Source of the DNA: Neobacillus dielmonensis
Lineage (GTDB): Bacteria; Bacillota; Bacilli; Bacillales; Cytobacillaceae
Assembly (NCBI RefSeq): GCF_000612665.1
Contig: NZ_HG942085.1
Coordinates: 19,661 to 83,660 of the forward strand
DNA: 64,000 nt
Direction: 5' to 3'
The translations under genes were made by a program, and so were the position numbers. Shown here piece after piece: positions 46,706 through 53,951 of the stretch (position 1 is its first letter; each line of letters begins with the position of its first letter). A model generated the notes under the pieces. That model did no database searches. It saw nothing but the letters and a program-made list of their open reading frames with translations, and was not told the DNA's origin.

Positions 46706-47429
46706 AGCAAAAGATTATCAAGATATGAGTAAAATCGCTGCTGCTTATATCATTAAAAAGGTGAATGAGAATCCAAAAATAAAACTTGGGCTTGCAACAG
46801 GTGGAACCCCCATCGGTGTGTATTCTAAATTAATTTCTGACCACCAAGAGAATGGAACCTCATACCAATCAGTCACAACCTTCAATTTAGATGAATATGT
46901 TGGACTCACAGGGGATCATGTAAATAGTTATCGGTATTATATGAACGTTAACTTATTTAATCATATTGACATTCAGAAGAATAACACCTTTATTCCCCGT
47001 GGGGATGTGGATGATGTCCTTAAGGAATGCGATGATTATGAGCAACTAATTGCAAATCATAAAGGCATTGACTTACAACTTCTTGGCATCGGAGCAAATG
47101 GCCATATCGGCTTTAATGAACCCGGTACATCCTTTGATTCCGAAACCCATTTAGTTCAATTAACTCCTTCAACCAGAAAAGCGAATGCAAGATTCTTTAC
47201 TAGCTTAGAGGAAGTACCAACAAAAGCCATTACAATGGGAATCGGCACAATTATGAAGAGCAAAGAAATTCTCTTACTTATTTCTGGAGAGCAAAAAAGA
47301 GAGGCCTTAAAAAGGCTGGTGACTGGAAATGTCGATGAAAGTTTTCCAGCCTCCATTCTGAAAAGTCATCCATATGTTACAATTATTGCAGATAAGGCTG
47401 CGATTGCTGATTTAAAGGTCCATTGTTAA
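46692..47429 (+). CDS. nagB: Glucosamine-6-phosphate deaminase
   Basis: 245 residues; converts glucosamine-6-phosphate to fructose-6-phosphate and ammonia. Signatures: GLATGGTPIGVY, FNLDEYVGL (catalytic Asp), and LLGIGANGHIGFNEPG with the His-Glu relay. The length is that of the short Bacillus enzyme without the allosteric tail of E. coli NagB. The ATG has AAAGGAGG within the end of nagA; translational coupling is likely. Confidence 0.97.
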   Translation: MKIIEAKDYQDMSKIAAAYIIKKVNENPKIKLGLATGGTPIGVYSKLISDHQENGTSYQSVTTFNLDEYVGLTGDHVNSYRYYMNVNLFNHIDIQKNNTFIPRGDVDDVLKECDDYEQLIANHKGIDLQLLGIGANGHIGFNEPGTSFDSETHLVQLTPSTRKANARFFTSLEEVPTKAITMGIGTIMKSKEILLLISGEQKREALKRLVTGNVDESFPASILKSHPYVTIIADKAAIADLKVHC

Positions 47430-47459
47430 CATCTTCATCTCTTTAGTCCTTTAATGAAA

Positions 47460-47579
47460 GGCTTTGTTAAATTTGGCTGTTGATTTTCCGCTCCCGGTGC
47501 TCAGCGAATCCGCAGGCATGGGGCACCTTCCGCTCCAAATCATCAGTTAAGAAAATAAACATTTCCGTTTAACAGAGCC
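47460..47579 (+). mobile_element. MITE-like element with intact ends and 8-bp target duplication
   Basis: 120 bp bounded by GGCTTTGTTAAA and its near-complement TTTAACAGAGCC. Both sides carry TAATGAAA (47452-47459 and 47580-47587), an exact 8-bp target-site duplication. Inside are TTGATTTTCCGCTCC and CACCTTCCGCTCCAAATCA blocks shared with the other copies. It sits between nagB and nagR. Confidence 0.85.
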
Positions 47580-47634
47580 TAATGAAAAGCAAACAGTTTT
47601 CAGTTTAAATAGAAAGGATGCAGTTGAGAGGAGA

Positions 47635-48357
47635 ATGATTAGAAAGGATTCCCCAATCCCCATTTATTATCAACTACAAGAGCTTATAAAGGATTTAATC
47701 GATAAAGGGGAATTAAAACCTGGCGATTTAATTCCTCCGGAAAGAGAATATGCAGAAAAACTGCAAATCAGCCGGATGACAGTAAGACAAGCTTTAACCC
47801 AGCTTGTCAATGAAGGATACTTATATCGAATTCAAGGCAAAGGAACGTTCGTCTCAGAGCGAAAGATTGAACAGCCCCTTCATCAATTAAGAAGCTTTAC
47901 CGAGGATATGGTTTCTAGAGGGCTTAAACCGGGAAGCCAACTCATTTCCTTTGAAGTGATCCCTGCAACCATCCAAATCGCCAGCCAATTAGGTATCCAG
48001 GAATATGGACCTGTTTATGAAATTAAACGCATTCGTTTGGCTGATGATGTTCCAATGGCATTAGAATCGAATTATATTTCAGCAAACCTGGTTAAAGGAC
48101 TGACAGAACAAATTGTAAAAAAATCTGTTTACGCATTTATTGAGGAACAATTGAATTTTACAATTGATCATGCATCACAGGTCATTGAAGCGTCGATTGC
48201 CAGCGATGTTGAATCCGAATATTTAAGGATTAAAAAGGGGTCTCCCATTATGCTAATTCAGCAGCAAACCTTTCTAAAGGACGGAACGCCAGTTGAATAT
48301 GTTCGCTCGTCTTATCGGGCTGACCGCTATAAGTTTATGATTCAAATGAAAAGATAA
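47635..48357 (+). CDS. nagR: GntR/HutC-family repressor NagR
   Basis: 240 residues. N-terminal winged helix (about 1-70: SPIPIYYQLQELIKDLI, then PPEREYAEKLQISRMTVRQAL) and a C-terminal UTRA ligand domain (about 85-235). It strongly resembles Bacillus subtilis NagR (YvoA), which responds to glucosamine-6-phosphate or GlcNAc-6-phosphate. The nagA-nagB-nagR order and the dre sites before nagA support this. The ribosome site GAGAGGAG is very close to the ATG. The MITE separates it from nagB by interrupting the presumed operon. Confidence 0.93.
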   Translation: MIRKDSPIPIYYQLQELIKDLIDKGELKPGDLIPPEREYAEKLQISRMTVRQALTQLVNEGYLYRIQGKGTFVSERKIEQPLHQLRSFTEDMVSRGLKPGSQLISFEVIPATIQIASQLGIQEYGPVYEIKRIRLADDVPMALESNYISANLVKGLTEQIVKKSVYAFIEEQLNFTIDHASQVIEASIASDVESEYLRIKKGSPIMLIQQQTFLKDGTPVEYVRSSYRADRYKFMIQMKR

Positions 48358-48373
48358 AAGCCTGTTAAAACCT

Positions 48374-48411
48374 AAAAAAGGTGTGTAATTATTTTTGTAC
48401 ACACCTTTTTT
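48374..48411. terminator. Bidirectional terminator
   Basis: AAAAAAGGTGTGT and ACACACCTTTTTT form the stem around an 11-base loop, between convergent nagR and scrB. Confidence 0.92.
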
Positions 48412-48438
48412 AATAGTGCCTAGACTTATGGAGAACAC

Positions 48439-49851
48439 CTAACCAAGATTCCACTTGGTCAATTTACATACCGCTTCCCTATCAAAACTAATCAATTCAT
48501 TCGTTAAATTTGGAAAATAACGCGAGGTAAAAACTTCTTCACCATTATTAATGAAAATCTCCAGGGAAGAATGATCGATAAAAATCTGAAGCTTAGAAAC
48601 AGAATCTATTTTGCAGGTTCTAGTTTCAATGGCATCTGTTTTCACATTTCTTCTTTGCAGACTGATTTCCTTTTTATCCGGCTCAAAGAATAAAGTGGCC
48701 TCATTCCGGAATGAAATTTGAAATGGAACAGCTTTCCCGTCTAATTGCAGCAGCAATTCCGCTGATACTCCATTCAGTAGGATATGATTCCCTTCATACT
48801 CTTGTTGATCTTTCCTAAGTTTTTTTAATTCCTCCACCGGCTTTTGATAAATTTTGCCGTCTCTTAGCTCCAATTCCCTTGGAATCGTTAAGGCATGCAC
48901 CCAATGATTGGCGATAGTCGGTTGATACGACTCCGTTTCATCGGTAATTCCCATCCAGCCGTAAAGAATTGTTCTCCCCTGTTCATCTGTAAAGGTTTGT
49001 GGAGCATAGAAGTCAAAGCCGCGGTCTAACTCCGTAAATGCTCCATGTTGAAAATCAAGGGAATGATAATTTAATTCTCCAACAAAATAGCCAGATTGGA
49101 ACAAATTATGATATAAATGGCCGCTTGGCTCAAGCCCCTGGGGCGAAACCAATAATATGTCTTTCCCATTTAAATGAATCAGGTCTGGGCATTCCCACAT
49201 ATAGCCAAAATCGCCGATACCATTCATTGCTGATCCGGCTATCTTTCCTAATTCCTCCCAATGATACAAATCTTGTGAACTAAATAAAACAGCCGCACCC
49301 TTTTCATCCAAAGTCTGGGCGCCCACAACCATATACCAGCGATTCCCTTCTTTCCAAACCTTTGGATCGCGAAAGTGGGGGGTATAATGCTCCGGGAGCT
49401 TTAGTACAGGACCGTGTTTTTCAAAATGGATTCCATCTGAAGATACTGCAAGACATTGATAAGTCTCGCGAGTCCCATCTTCTTGCTTTACATTCCCTGT
49501 ATAAAAGAGATAGAGCTTTTCATCCGATGCAACAGCACTTCCAGAGTAACAACCGTTTCTTTCATACCAATTACTCGGTGCCAAGGCAATCGGTTCCTCA
49601 CGCCAATTTACCATATCTGTAGATGTATAATGTCCCCAAAATTTAGCACCATGCGCCGTGTCAAATGGGTTCCACTGATAGAAAACATGGTAAACCCCTT
49701 TATACTGAATTAGCCCATTCGGGTCATTTAATAATCCAACGGGTGACATTAGATGATACTTTAAACGATAAGGGTCATTTATCACCTTATTCTTATATTT
49801 TTTCACTTCATTGTAAGCTTTTTGAATGAGGAGACCTTCTTGTTCAGTCAT
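48439..49851 (-). CDS. scrB: Sucrose-6-phosphate hydrolase (GH32)
   Basis: 470 residues. GH32 signatures: the nucleophile Asp in LLNDPNGLIQYKGVYHVFYQWNP, FRDPKVW (transition-state stabiliser) and MWECPDLI (acid/base Glu). It splits sucrose-6-phosphate into glucose-6-phosphate and fructose. It follows the sucrose PTS gene by 63 bp with an intervening hairpin. The same enzyme is called sacA in Bacillus subtilis. Confidence 0.95.
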   Translation of the reverse strand: MTEQEGLLIQKAYNEVKKYKNKVINDPYRLKYHLMSPVGLLNDPNGLIQYKGVYHVFYQWNPFDTAHGAKFWGHYTSTDMVNWREEPIALAPSNWYERNGCYSGSAVASDEKLYLFYTGNVKQEDGTRETYQCLAVSSDGIHFEKHGPVLKLPEHYTPHFRDPKVWKEGNRWYMVVGAQTLDEKGAAVLFSSQDLYHWEELGKIAGSAMNGIGDFGYMWECPDLIHLNGKDILLVSPQGLEPSGHLYHNLFQSGYFVGELNYHSLDFQHGAFTELDRGFDFYAPQTFTDEQGRTILYGWMGITDETESYQPTIANHWVHALTIPRELELRDGKIYQKPVEELKKLRKDQQEYEGNHILLNGVSAELLLQLDGKAVPFQISFRNEATLFFEPDKKEISLQRRNVKTDAIETRTCKIDSVSKLQIFIDHSSLEIFINNGEEVFTSRYFPNLTNELISFDREAVCKLTKWNLG

Positions 49852-49875
49852 AGGTGAACCTCCTGTATGTTCTCT

Positions 49876-49910
49876 TAAAAAGAAAAGGCAAGTTGTATTC
49901 TTGCCTTTTC
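49876..49910 (-). terminator. Intercistronic hairpin between scrA and scrB
   Basis: On the minus strand AAAAGGCAAG and CTTGCCTTTT form a 10-bp stem around AATACAA, followed by CTTTTT. It could be a partial terminator or an mRNA-stabilising 3' end, lowering scrB relative to scrA. Confidence 0.65.
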
Positions 49911-49914
49911 CCCT

Positions 49915-51318
49915 TTATTGTTTAATTTCGTTTGTTTCCTTATCTGAATAGCCGAACAGCCATGTCAAAATGAAGGCTACGGCAATGGCAATTAGGTTTA
50001 CTAAGATATATTGCAATATCTGCCCATTTAAATAAAGCAAGGTACCAGGAATAACCGTAACCGCCATCCCTGTTGCCTTAAGTCCAAGGATTGAAGCCGT
50101 AAATCCACCTACGGCACCGCCAATTAAAGCCATAATAAATGGTTTACCATAACGAAGGTTAACCCCAAAAATGGCCGGTTCCGTAATGCCTAAAAATGCT
50201 GAGAAAGAGGATGGCAAGGCAAGCGCTTTTAATTTTGCAGACTTTGTCTTTAAGCCAACAGCCAGTGAGGCACCGCCCTGTGCTGCAACCGCGCACGTTA
50301 CAATGGCGTTGTATGGGTTGTTTTTATACTCAGCCAATAGCTGGATCTCTAACATATTAAAGACATGGTGAACACCTGTGATGACAATAAGCTGGTTCAA
50401 TCCACCAATTAATAGACCAGCCAAGCCAAACGGCCATGAAAGAACACTCGTAGCAACATGTAGAATTCCTTGTTCAACTGTATGAAAAATTGGTCCTATG
50501 ATTAATAAGGAAAGCACAATCATGACAAGAAGCGTCAAAAATGGTGTAACAATTAAATCCAATGATTCTGGAACACGCTTTCTAATTGCCCTTTCAAGTT
50601 TCGCCCCTATAATACCAGCAATAAAGGCTGGAATTACAGATCCTTGATAACCAACTACCGGAATAAAGCCAAAGAATCGAAGCGCCTCTGCGTCACCGCC
50701 TGCAACGGCATAAGCATTTGGTAAGGAAGGCGAGACCAGCATAAGTCCCAATATTAATCCAATAATCGGAGTTCCACCGAAAACTCTGAAAGTGGACCAG
50801 GCAACAAGAGCCGGCAGGAAGGCAAATGCCGTGTCAGTCAATACCTGGGTAAATAATAAGAAGTTCTGTGATACATCATCCGGTTTCATTCCAAATAAAG
50901 CTAAGATTTGATCCTGCATTACTAAGCCGCGAAGACCCATAAATAAGCCAGTAGCAACTAGTACAGGTATAATTGGAACAAATACATCTCCAAAGGTCCG
51001 AATGGCTCTTTGGAATTTCGTTCCGCTTTTTACAGCTTCTTTTTTCTGCTCAGATGTGGACTTGGTTTCAAGGCCAAGGTTCGATACCTCTTCATATATT
51101 TTATTGACAGTACCGGTGCCAAAGATGATTTGGTATTGACCGGAATTAAAGAAAGCTCCTTTTACTTTGCTAATCTGTTCTATTTGTTCCTGGTCGATTT
51201 TTTCTTTATCATTGACCATAATTCGAAGTCTGGTCGCACAATGGGCCACGGATTGAATATTCTCTTTTCCTCCAACTGCTTCTATCACTTCTTCAGCAAT
51301 TTTGCGATTTTCCGTCAT
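49915..51318 (-). CDS. scrA: Sucrose-specific PTS enzyme IIBC
   Basis: 467 residues. The N-terminal IIB domain (about 1-90) has the phosphorylated Cys in SVAHCATRLRIMV; the IIC domain follows with about ten helices and GGLNQLIVITGVHHVFNMLE and GITEPAIFGVNLRYGKPF. No IIA domain is attached, as usual for Bacillus sucrose permeases. It imports and phosphorylates sucrose. ATG has AGGGGTGAG upstream. Two cre-like palindromes upstream are the likely ScrR operators. Confidence 0.93.
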   Translation of the reverse strand: MTENRKIAEEVIEAVGGKENIQSVAHCATRLRIMVNDKEKIDQEQIEQISKVKGAFFNSGQYQIIFGTGTVNKIYEEVSNLGLETKSTSEQKKEAVKSGTKFQRAIRTFGDVFVPIIPVLVATGLFMGLRGLVMQDQILALFGMKPDDVSQNFLLFTQVLTDTAFAFLPALVAWSTFRVFGGTPIIGLILGLMLVSPSLPNAYAVAGGDAEALRFFGFIPVVGYQGSVIPAFIAGIIGAKLERAIRKRVPESLDLIVTPFLTLLVMIVLSLLIIGPIFHTVEQGILHVATSVLSWPFGLAGLLIGGLNQLIVITGVHHVFNMLEIQLLAEYKNNPYNAIVTCAVAAQGGASLAVGLKTKSAKLKALALPSSFSAFLGITEPAIFGVNLRYGKPFIMALIGGAVGGFTASILGLKATGMAVTVIPGTLLYLNGQILQYILVNLIAIAVAFILTWLFGYSDKETNEIKQ

Positions 51319-51410
51319 CTATACTCACCCCTATTTTTAATTTGTGGAATGGACTGTCGTAATAAAAGATAAAAGTTATTTTTTATTATTAAGAAGATTC
51401 CACCCTATTT

Positions 51411-51430
51411 TTATGGAATCGATTCCATAA
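51411..51430. promoter_or_regulatory. ScrR operator 1
   Basis: TTATGGAATCGATTCCATAA is a perfect 20-bp palindrome with the CG centre typical of LacI-family operators, 93 bp before scrA. Confidence 0.85.
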
Positions 51431-51468
51431 AGAAGAAAAAATTTTTGATTTGTTACAAAGCAATCATT

Positions 51469-51484
51469 GTGGAATCGATTCCAC
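51469..51484. promoter_or_regulatory. ScrR operator 2
   Basis: GTGGAATCGATTCCAC, a perfect palindrome with the same core, 56 bp from operator 1 centre to centre; looping between the two is possible. Confidence 0.82.
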
Positions 51485-51522
51485 TTTTTCAAAAAAATAA
51501 AGTGTAACCGAGAAAACAAATA

Positions 51523-51536
51523 TGAAATCGATTACA
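51523..51536. promoter_or_regulatory. cre site or third operator at the end of scrR
   Basis: TGAAATCGATTACA is a full match to the cre consensus TGNAANCGNTNNCA and is less symmetric than the two palindromes beside it, so CcpA is the more likely binder. Confidence 0.7.
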
Positions 51537-51542
51537 CAGTCA

Positions 51543-52532
51543 TTATATACTGGAACGTTCAATAAGTCTATACTTTACCATCTTAATTTTTTCATGGTAA
51601 ATTTCTCCGTTTATTTGCTCTAATAATAAACCCGCTGCTTCGCGCCCTACCTCCTCCATTGAGAAGTCGAGGGTAGTTAAGGCTGGCGAAATAAATTTGG
51701 ACAGCTCTGACGCACCCATTCCTGCCACTGCTATATCAGCAGGTATGGAAAGTCCGGCTTCTTTTATATATTGCATAGCTCCAATCGCAAGCCGATCGGT
51801 TACGGCAAGTACTGCAGAAGGCTTTTGTTTGGAAAAATCCATCATTTGTTTCATGCAATGATACCCGGATTCTACATCAAATATTCCTTTTTGCACCCAG
51901 CTATCTTCAACAAGTAAATGATTTTCTTTCATTGCATCTAAGTAACCAGCTTTTCGTAGATAACCTACGGAACGGTCCTTTTCATCTACCCCAATAAATG
52001 CGATCTGTTTATAGCCCTTATTAACGATGTAATTAACCATATCTTTAGAGGCCTGGTAATCATCAAAAAGCACATTGGCAAGTCCCGAGATATATTGTCC
52101 AACTGTGACAAACGGGATATTCAATTGATTAATTTCATCTATTAGAGGCTGGTTAATAATAGTCGCAGACAAGATAATTCCATCCACATGTCTACTTTTC
52201 AATAACCTTAGATATTCTATCTCTTTTTCAGTTTCGAGATTTGTATTTGTTAAAAGAATTTGATAACCCTCTTTTGCCAATACATGGTCCAATCCCTTTA
52301 CAAGACGGCTCGATGTTTCTGTACTAATTTTAGGAAGAATCACGCCAATTACTTTTGTCTTCTTCGTCCGTAACGATTTTGCATTTTCACTTGGGATATA
52401 CCCTGTCTCTTCTATTACCTGTAATACTCTCTTTTTTGCTTCCTCACTAACGTAACCAGAATTATTTATAACTCTTGAAACGGTGGTGCGCGAAACCTTT
52501 GCCCTTTCAGCTATTTCTTTAATTGTTGCCAT
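51543..52532 (-). CDS. scrR: LacI-family repressor of the sucrose genes
   Basis: 329 residues. N-terminal LacI helix-turn-helix MATIKEIAERAKVSRTTVSRVINNSGYVSEEAKKRV-type region (about 1-50) and a periplasmic-binding-protein-like sensor with GVILPKISTETSSRLVKGLD and VLAVTDRLAIGAMQYIKEAG. It is upstream of scrA and scrB on the same strand, with LacI-type palindromes between, so it represses sucrose uptake. ATG preceded by AGGAGG. Confidence 0.9.
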   Translation of the reverse strand: MATIKEIAERAKVSRTTVSRVINNSGYVSEEAKKRVLQVIEETGYIPSENAKSLRTKKTKVIGVILPKISTETSSRLVKGLDHVLAKEGYQILLTNTNLETEKEIEYLRLLKSRHVDGIILSATIINQPLIDEINQLNIPFVTVGQYISGLANVLFDDYQASKDMVNYIVNKGYKQIAFIGVDEKDRSVGYLRKAGYLDAMKENHLLVEDSWVQKGIFDVESGYHCMKQMMDFSKQKPSAVLAVTDRLAIGAMQYIKEAGLSIPADIAVAGMGASELSKFISPALTTLDFSMEEVGREAAGLLLEQINGEIYHEKIKMVKYRLIERSSI

Positions 52533-52635
52533 GTACGGGTCCTCCTGGGCAGCAAATGATCATATCCCTATTTTACACAATTATTTTATTTAAGGTAGAT
52601 TGAATTTTCTCCATTCCTTTTTTTAAGCGGTGGCT

Positions 52636-52872
52636 TCAAATAAAGAAGAACGGGGCAAATAATAATGCCAGTACGAAAAGAAGCGGGTAGAAGACAATTC
52701 GAGTTATTGAATTTCTATTGATTGAAAGTGCTTCAAGCGGATCTGCAGCCGGAGCATAAATCCAGTTTGCCAAACGATTTAGCTTACTCTTTTTAATGGA
52801 TATATCCGGAACTTTCACATGAAATTCATCCAGCCTGGTTTGAAGTTCATCCGTTATCTCATTTTTACTCAT
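52636..52872 (-). CDS. Small single-helix membrane protein, possible anti-sigma factor
   Basis: 78 residues: a charged N-terminal half (TDELQTRLDEFHVKVPDISIKKSK) and one C-terminal membrane helix (IVFYPLLFVLALLFAPFFFI). Its ATG overlaps the stop of the sigma-factor gene (ATGA). Small membrane proteins encoded directly after ECF sigma genes are often anti-sigma factors; Bacillus YxlC after sigY is a comparable case. No zinc anti-sigma HxxxCxxC motif is seen. Function is inferred from position. Confidence 0.6.
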   Translation of the reverse strand: MSKNEITDELQTRLDEFHVKVPDISIKKSKLNRLANWIYAPAADPLEALSINRNSITRIVFYPLLFVLALLFAPFFFI

Positions 52873-53393
52873 CCGTTCTCCTCCAATAGACCTTTTAATT
52901 TTTTTAGTGATACGTGCAGCCTTGATTTCACTGTACCGATTGGGATTTCAAGAATGTTTGAAATCTCCTTTTGTGACAAATCATGATAATAATATAATAA
53001 AATAACTGAACGTTGTTCATCAGGCAGCTGCTGGAGGGCTGCTTGGATGCTGAGTATCTCATCATGTGAAATTTGTGTTTTATGATTCTGGTTGTATAAG
53101 AATGGCAGCAATTTATTCATGCGGCTTCGCCTTTTTAACCGATTGATCATCAGCTGGTAGGCTATCCGAAATAAATAGGTTTTTAGGCTGGACTTTTGTG
53201 AATCAAATTGTGCCTGATATCTATGAAATTTTTCAAAAGTATCTTGGACAAGATCAATACTAAGCTGTTCATCTTGGCAATACCGATAAACAAATTGGTA
53301 AATGGGAGCTTTGTAGGTAATAAATAATTCTTCTATCGAATACTCCACCTGATTTTCTACAACATCAGATGCTTTTTCACTATTTGAATTCAT
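52869..53393 (-). CDS. ECF-type RNA polymerase sigma factor
   Basis: 174 residues. Region 2: IYQFVYRYCQDEQLSIDLVQDTFEKFHRY; region 4: QLPDEQRSVILLYYYHDLSQKEISNILEIPIGTVKSRLHVS, which includes the -35-binding helix. Start ATG at 53393 (GGTGG upstream) overlaps the preceding gene by 14 bp; a start 33 bases earlier lacks a site. Upstream and downstream genes both encode membrane proteins and all three overlap, so this is a coupled regulatory unit. Its signal and regulon are unknown. Confidence 0.9.
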   Translation of the reverse strand: MNSNSEKASDVVENQVEYSIEELFITYKAPIYQFVYRYCQDEQLSIDLVQDTFEKFHRYQAQFDSQKSSLKTYLFRIAYQLMINRLKRRSRMNKLLPFLYNQNHKTQISHDEILSIQAALQQLPDEQRSVILLYYYHDLSQKEISNILEIPIGTVKSRLHVSLKKLKGLLEENG

Positions 53394-53751
53394 CAGACCA
53401 CCGCTCTTTAATCCCTTTAAAAACATAGGATATTCGGGTAATAAACCAAATAAAGGTGATTAATGAAAATACAAAGGTTTGATGCAGAAAAAACTGGATC
53501 CACGGGCTTTTGATATTATCGCCCCGAAGCAAAAATATAAAAAGGCCCATGATACACAAAAATGTGTAAACAGCAGCTAATATGATCGTATAATCCCATC
53601 TAGTCCAGTAAAAATAAATGTCAGACTTACAGAAATCAATGTTCCCTTTGTAATCCCTAACTACCTTTTTATTCATTGTAGCAATGAGTATTGCAAAAGT
53701 CGTCCCAATTATTGCTGCTGCAATTGTCCCTATTAACCAGCCTAACGCCAT
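53380..53751 (-). CDS. Small membrane protein in the ECF sigma operon
   Basis: 123 residues with three predicted membrane helices (about 4-25, 54-74 and 88-108) and a cytoplasmic, charged C terminus. I do not recognise the family. Its end overlaps the sigma-factor start. It may sense the signal for the sigma factor or help its control. ATG follows GGATGAAAG. Confidence 0.65.
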   Translation of the reverse strand: MALGWLIGTIAAAIIGTTFAILIATMNKKVVRDYKGNIDFCKSDIYFYWTRWDYTIILAAVYTFLCIMGLFIFLLRGDNIKSPWIQFFLHQTFVFSLITFIWFITRISYVFKGIKERWSDEFK

Positions 53752-53821
53752 CTTTCATCCACTCCCTCTAATTCATCTATAAACATATACAACTGAGCAG
53801 ATAAAAAGGTTCATTTGGGAA

Positions 53822-53880
53822 CCATGGGGACGGTTCTTGTGGATATTTTTCCGGAGAATGCCATAAGAACCGTCCCTGTG
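53822..53880. repeat. Hairpin of the interspersed GGGACGGTTCT motif
   Basis: GGGGACGGTTCTTGTGG and CATAAGAACCGTCCCTGTGG are inverted around a 25-base centre. The half-motif also occurs at 15.55 kb. It lies between the PBP terminator and the ECF sigma operon. Confidence 0.5.
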
Positions 53881-53904
53881 GAGTAAATCCAGTACTAAGA
53901 AAAC

Positions 53905-53940
53905 ATAAAAGGAGACCGTCTAAAGCCAGACGGTCTCCCT
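53905..53940 (-). terminator. Terminator of the PBP gene
   Basis: On the minus strand GGAGACCGTCT and AGACGGTCTCC form an 11-bp stem around GGCTTT, followed by TTTTATG. Confidence 0.88.
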
Positions 53941-53951
53941 AACTGAATACA

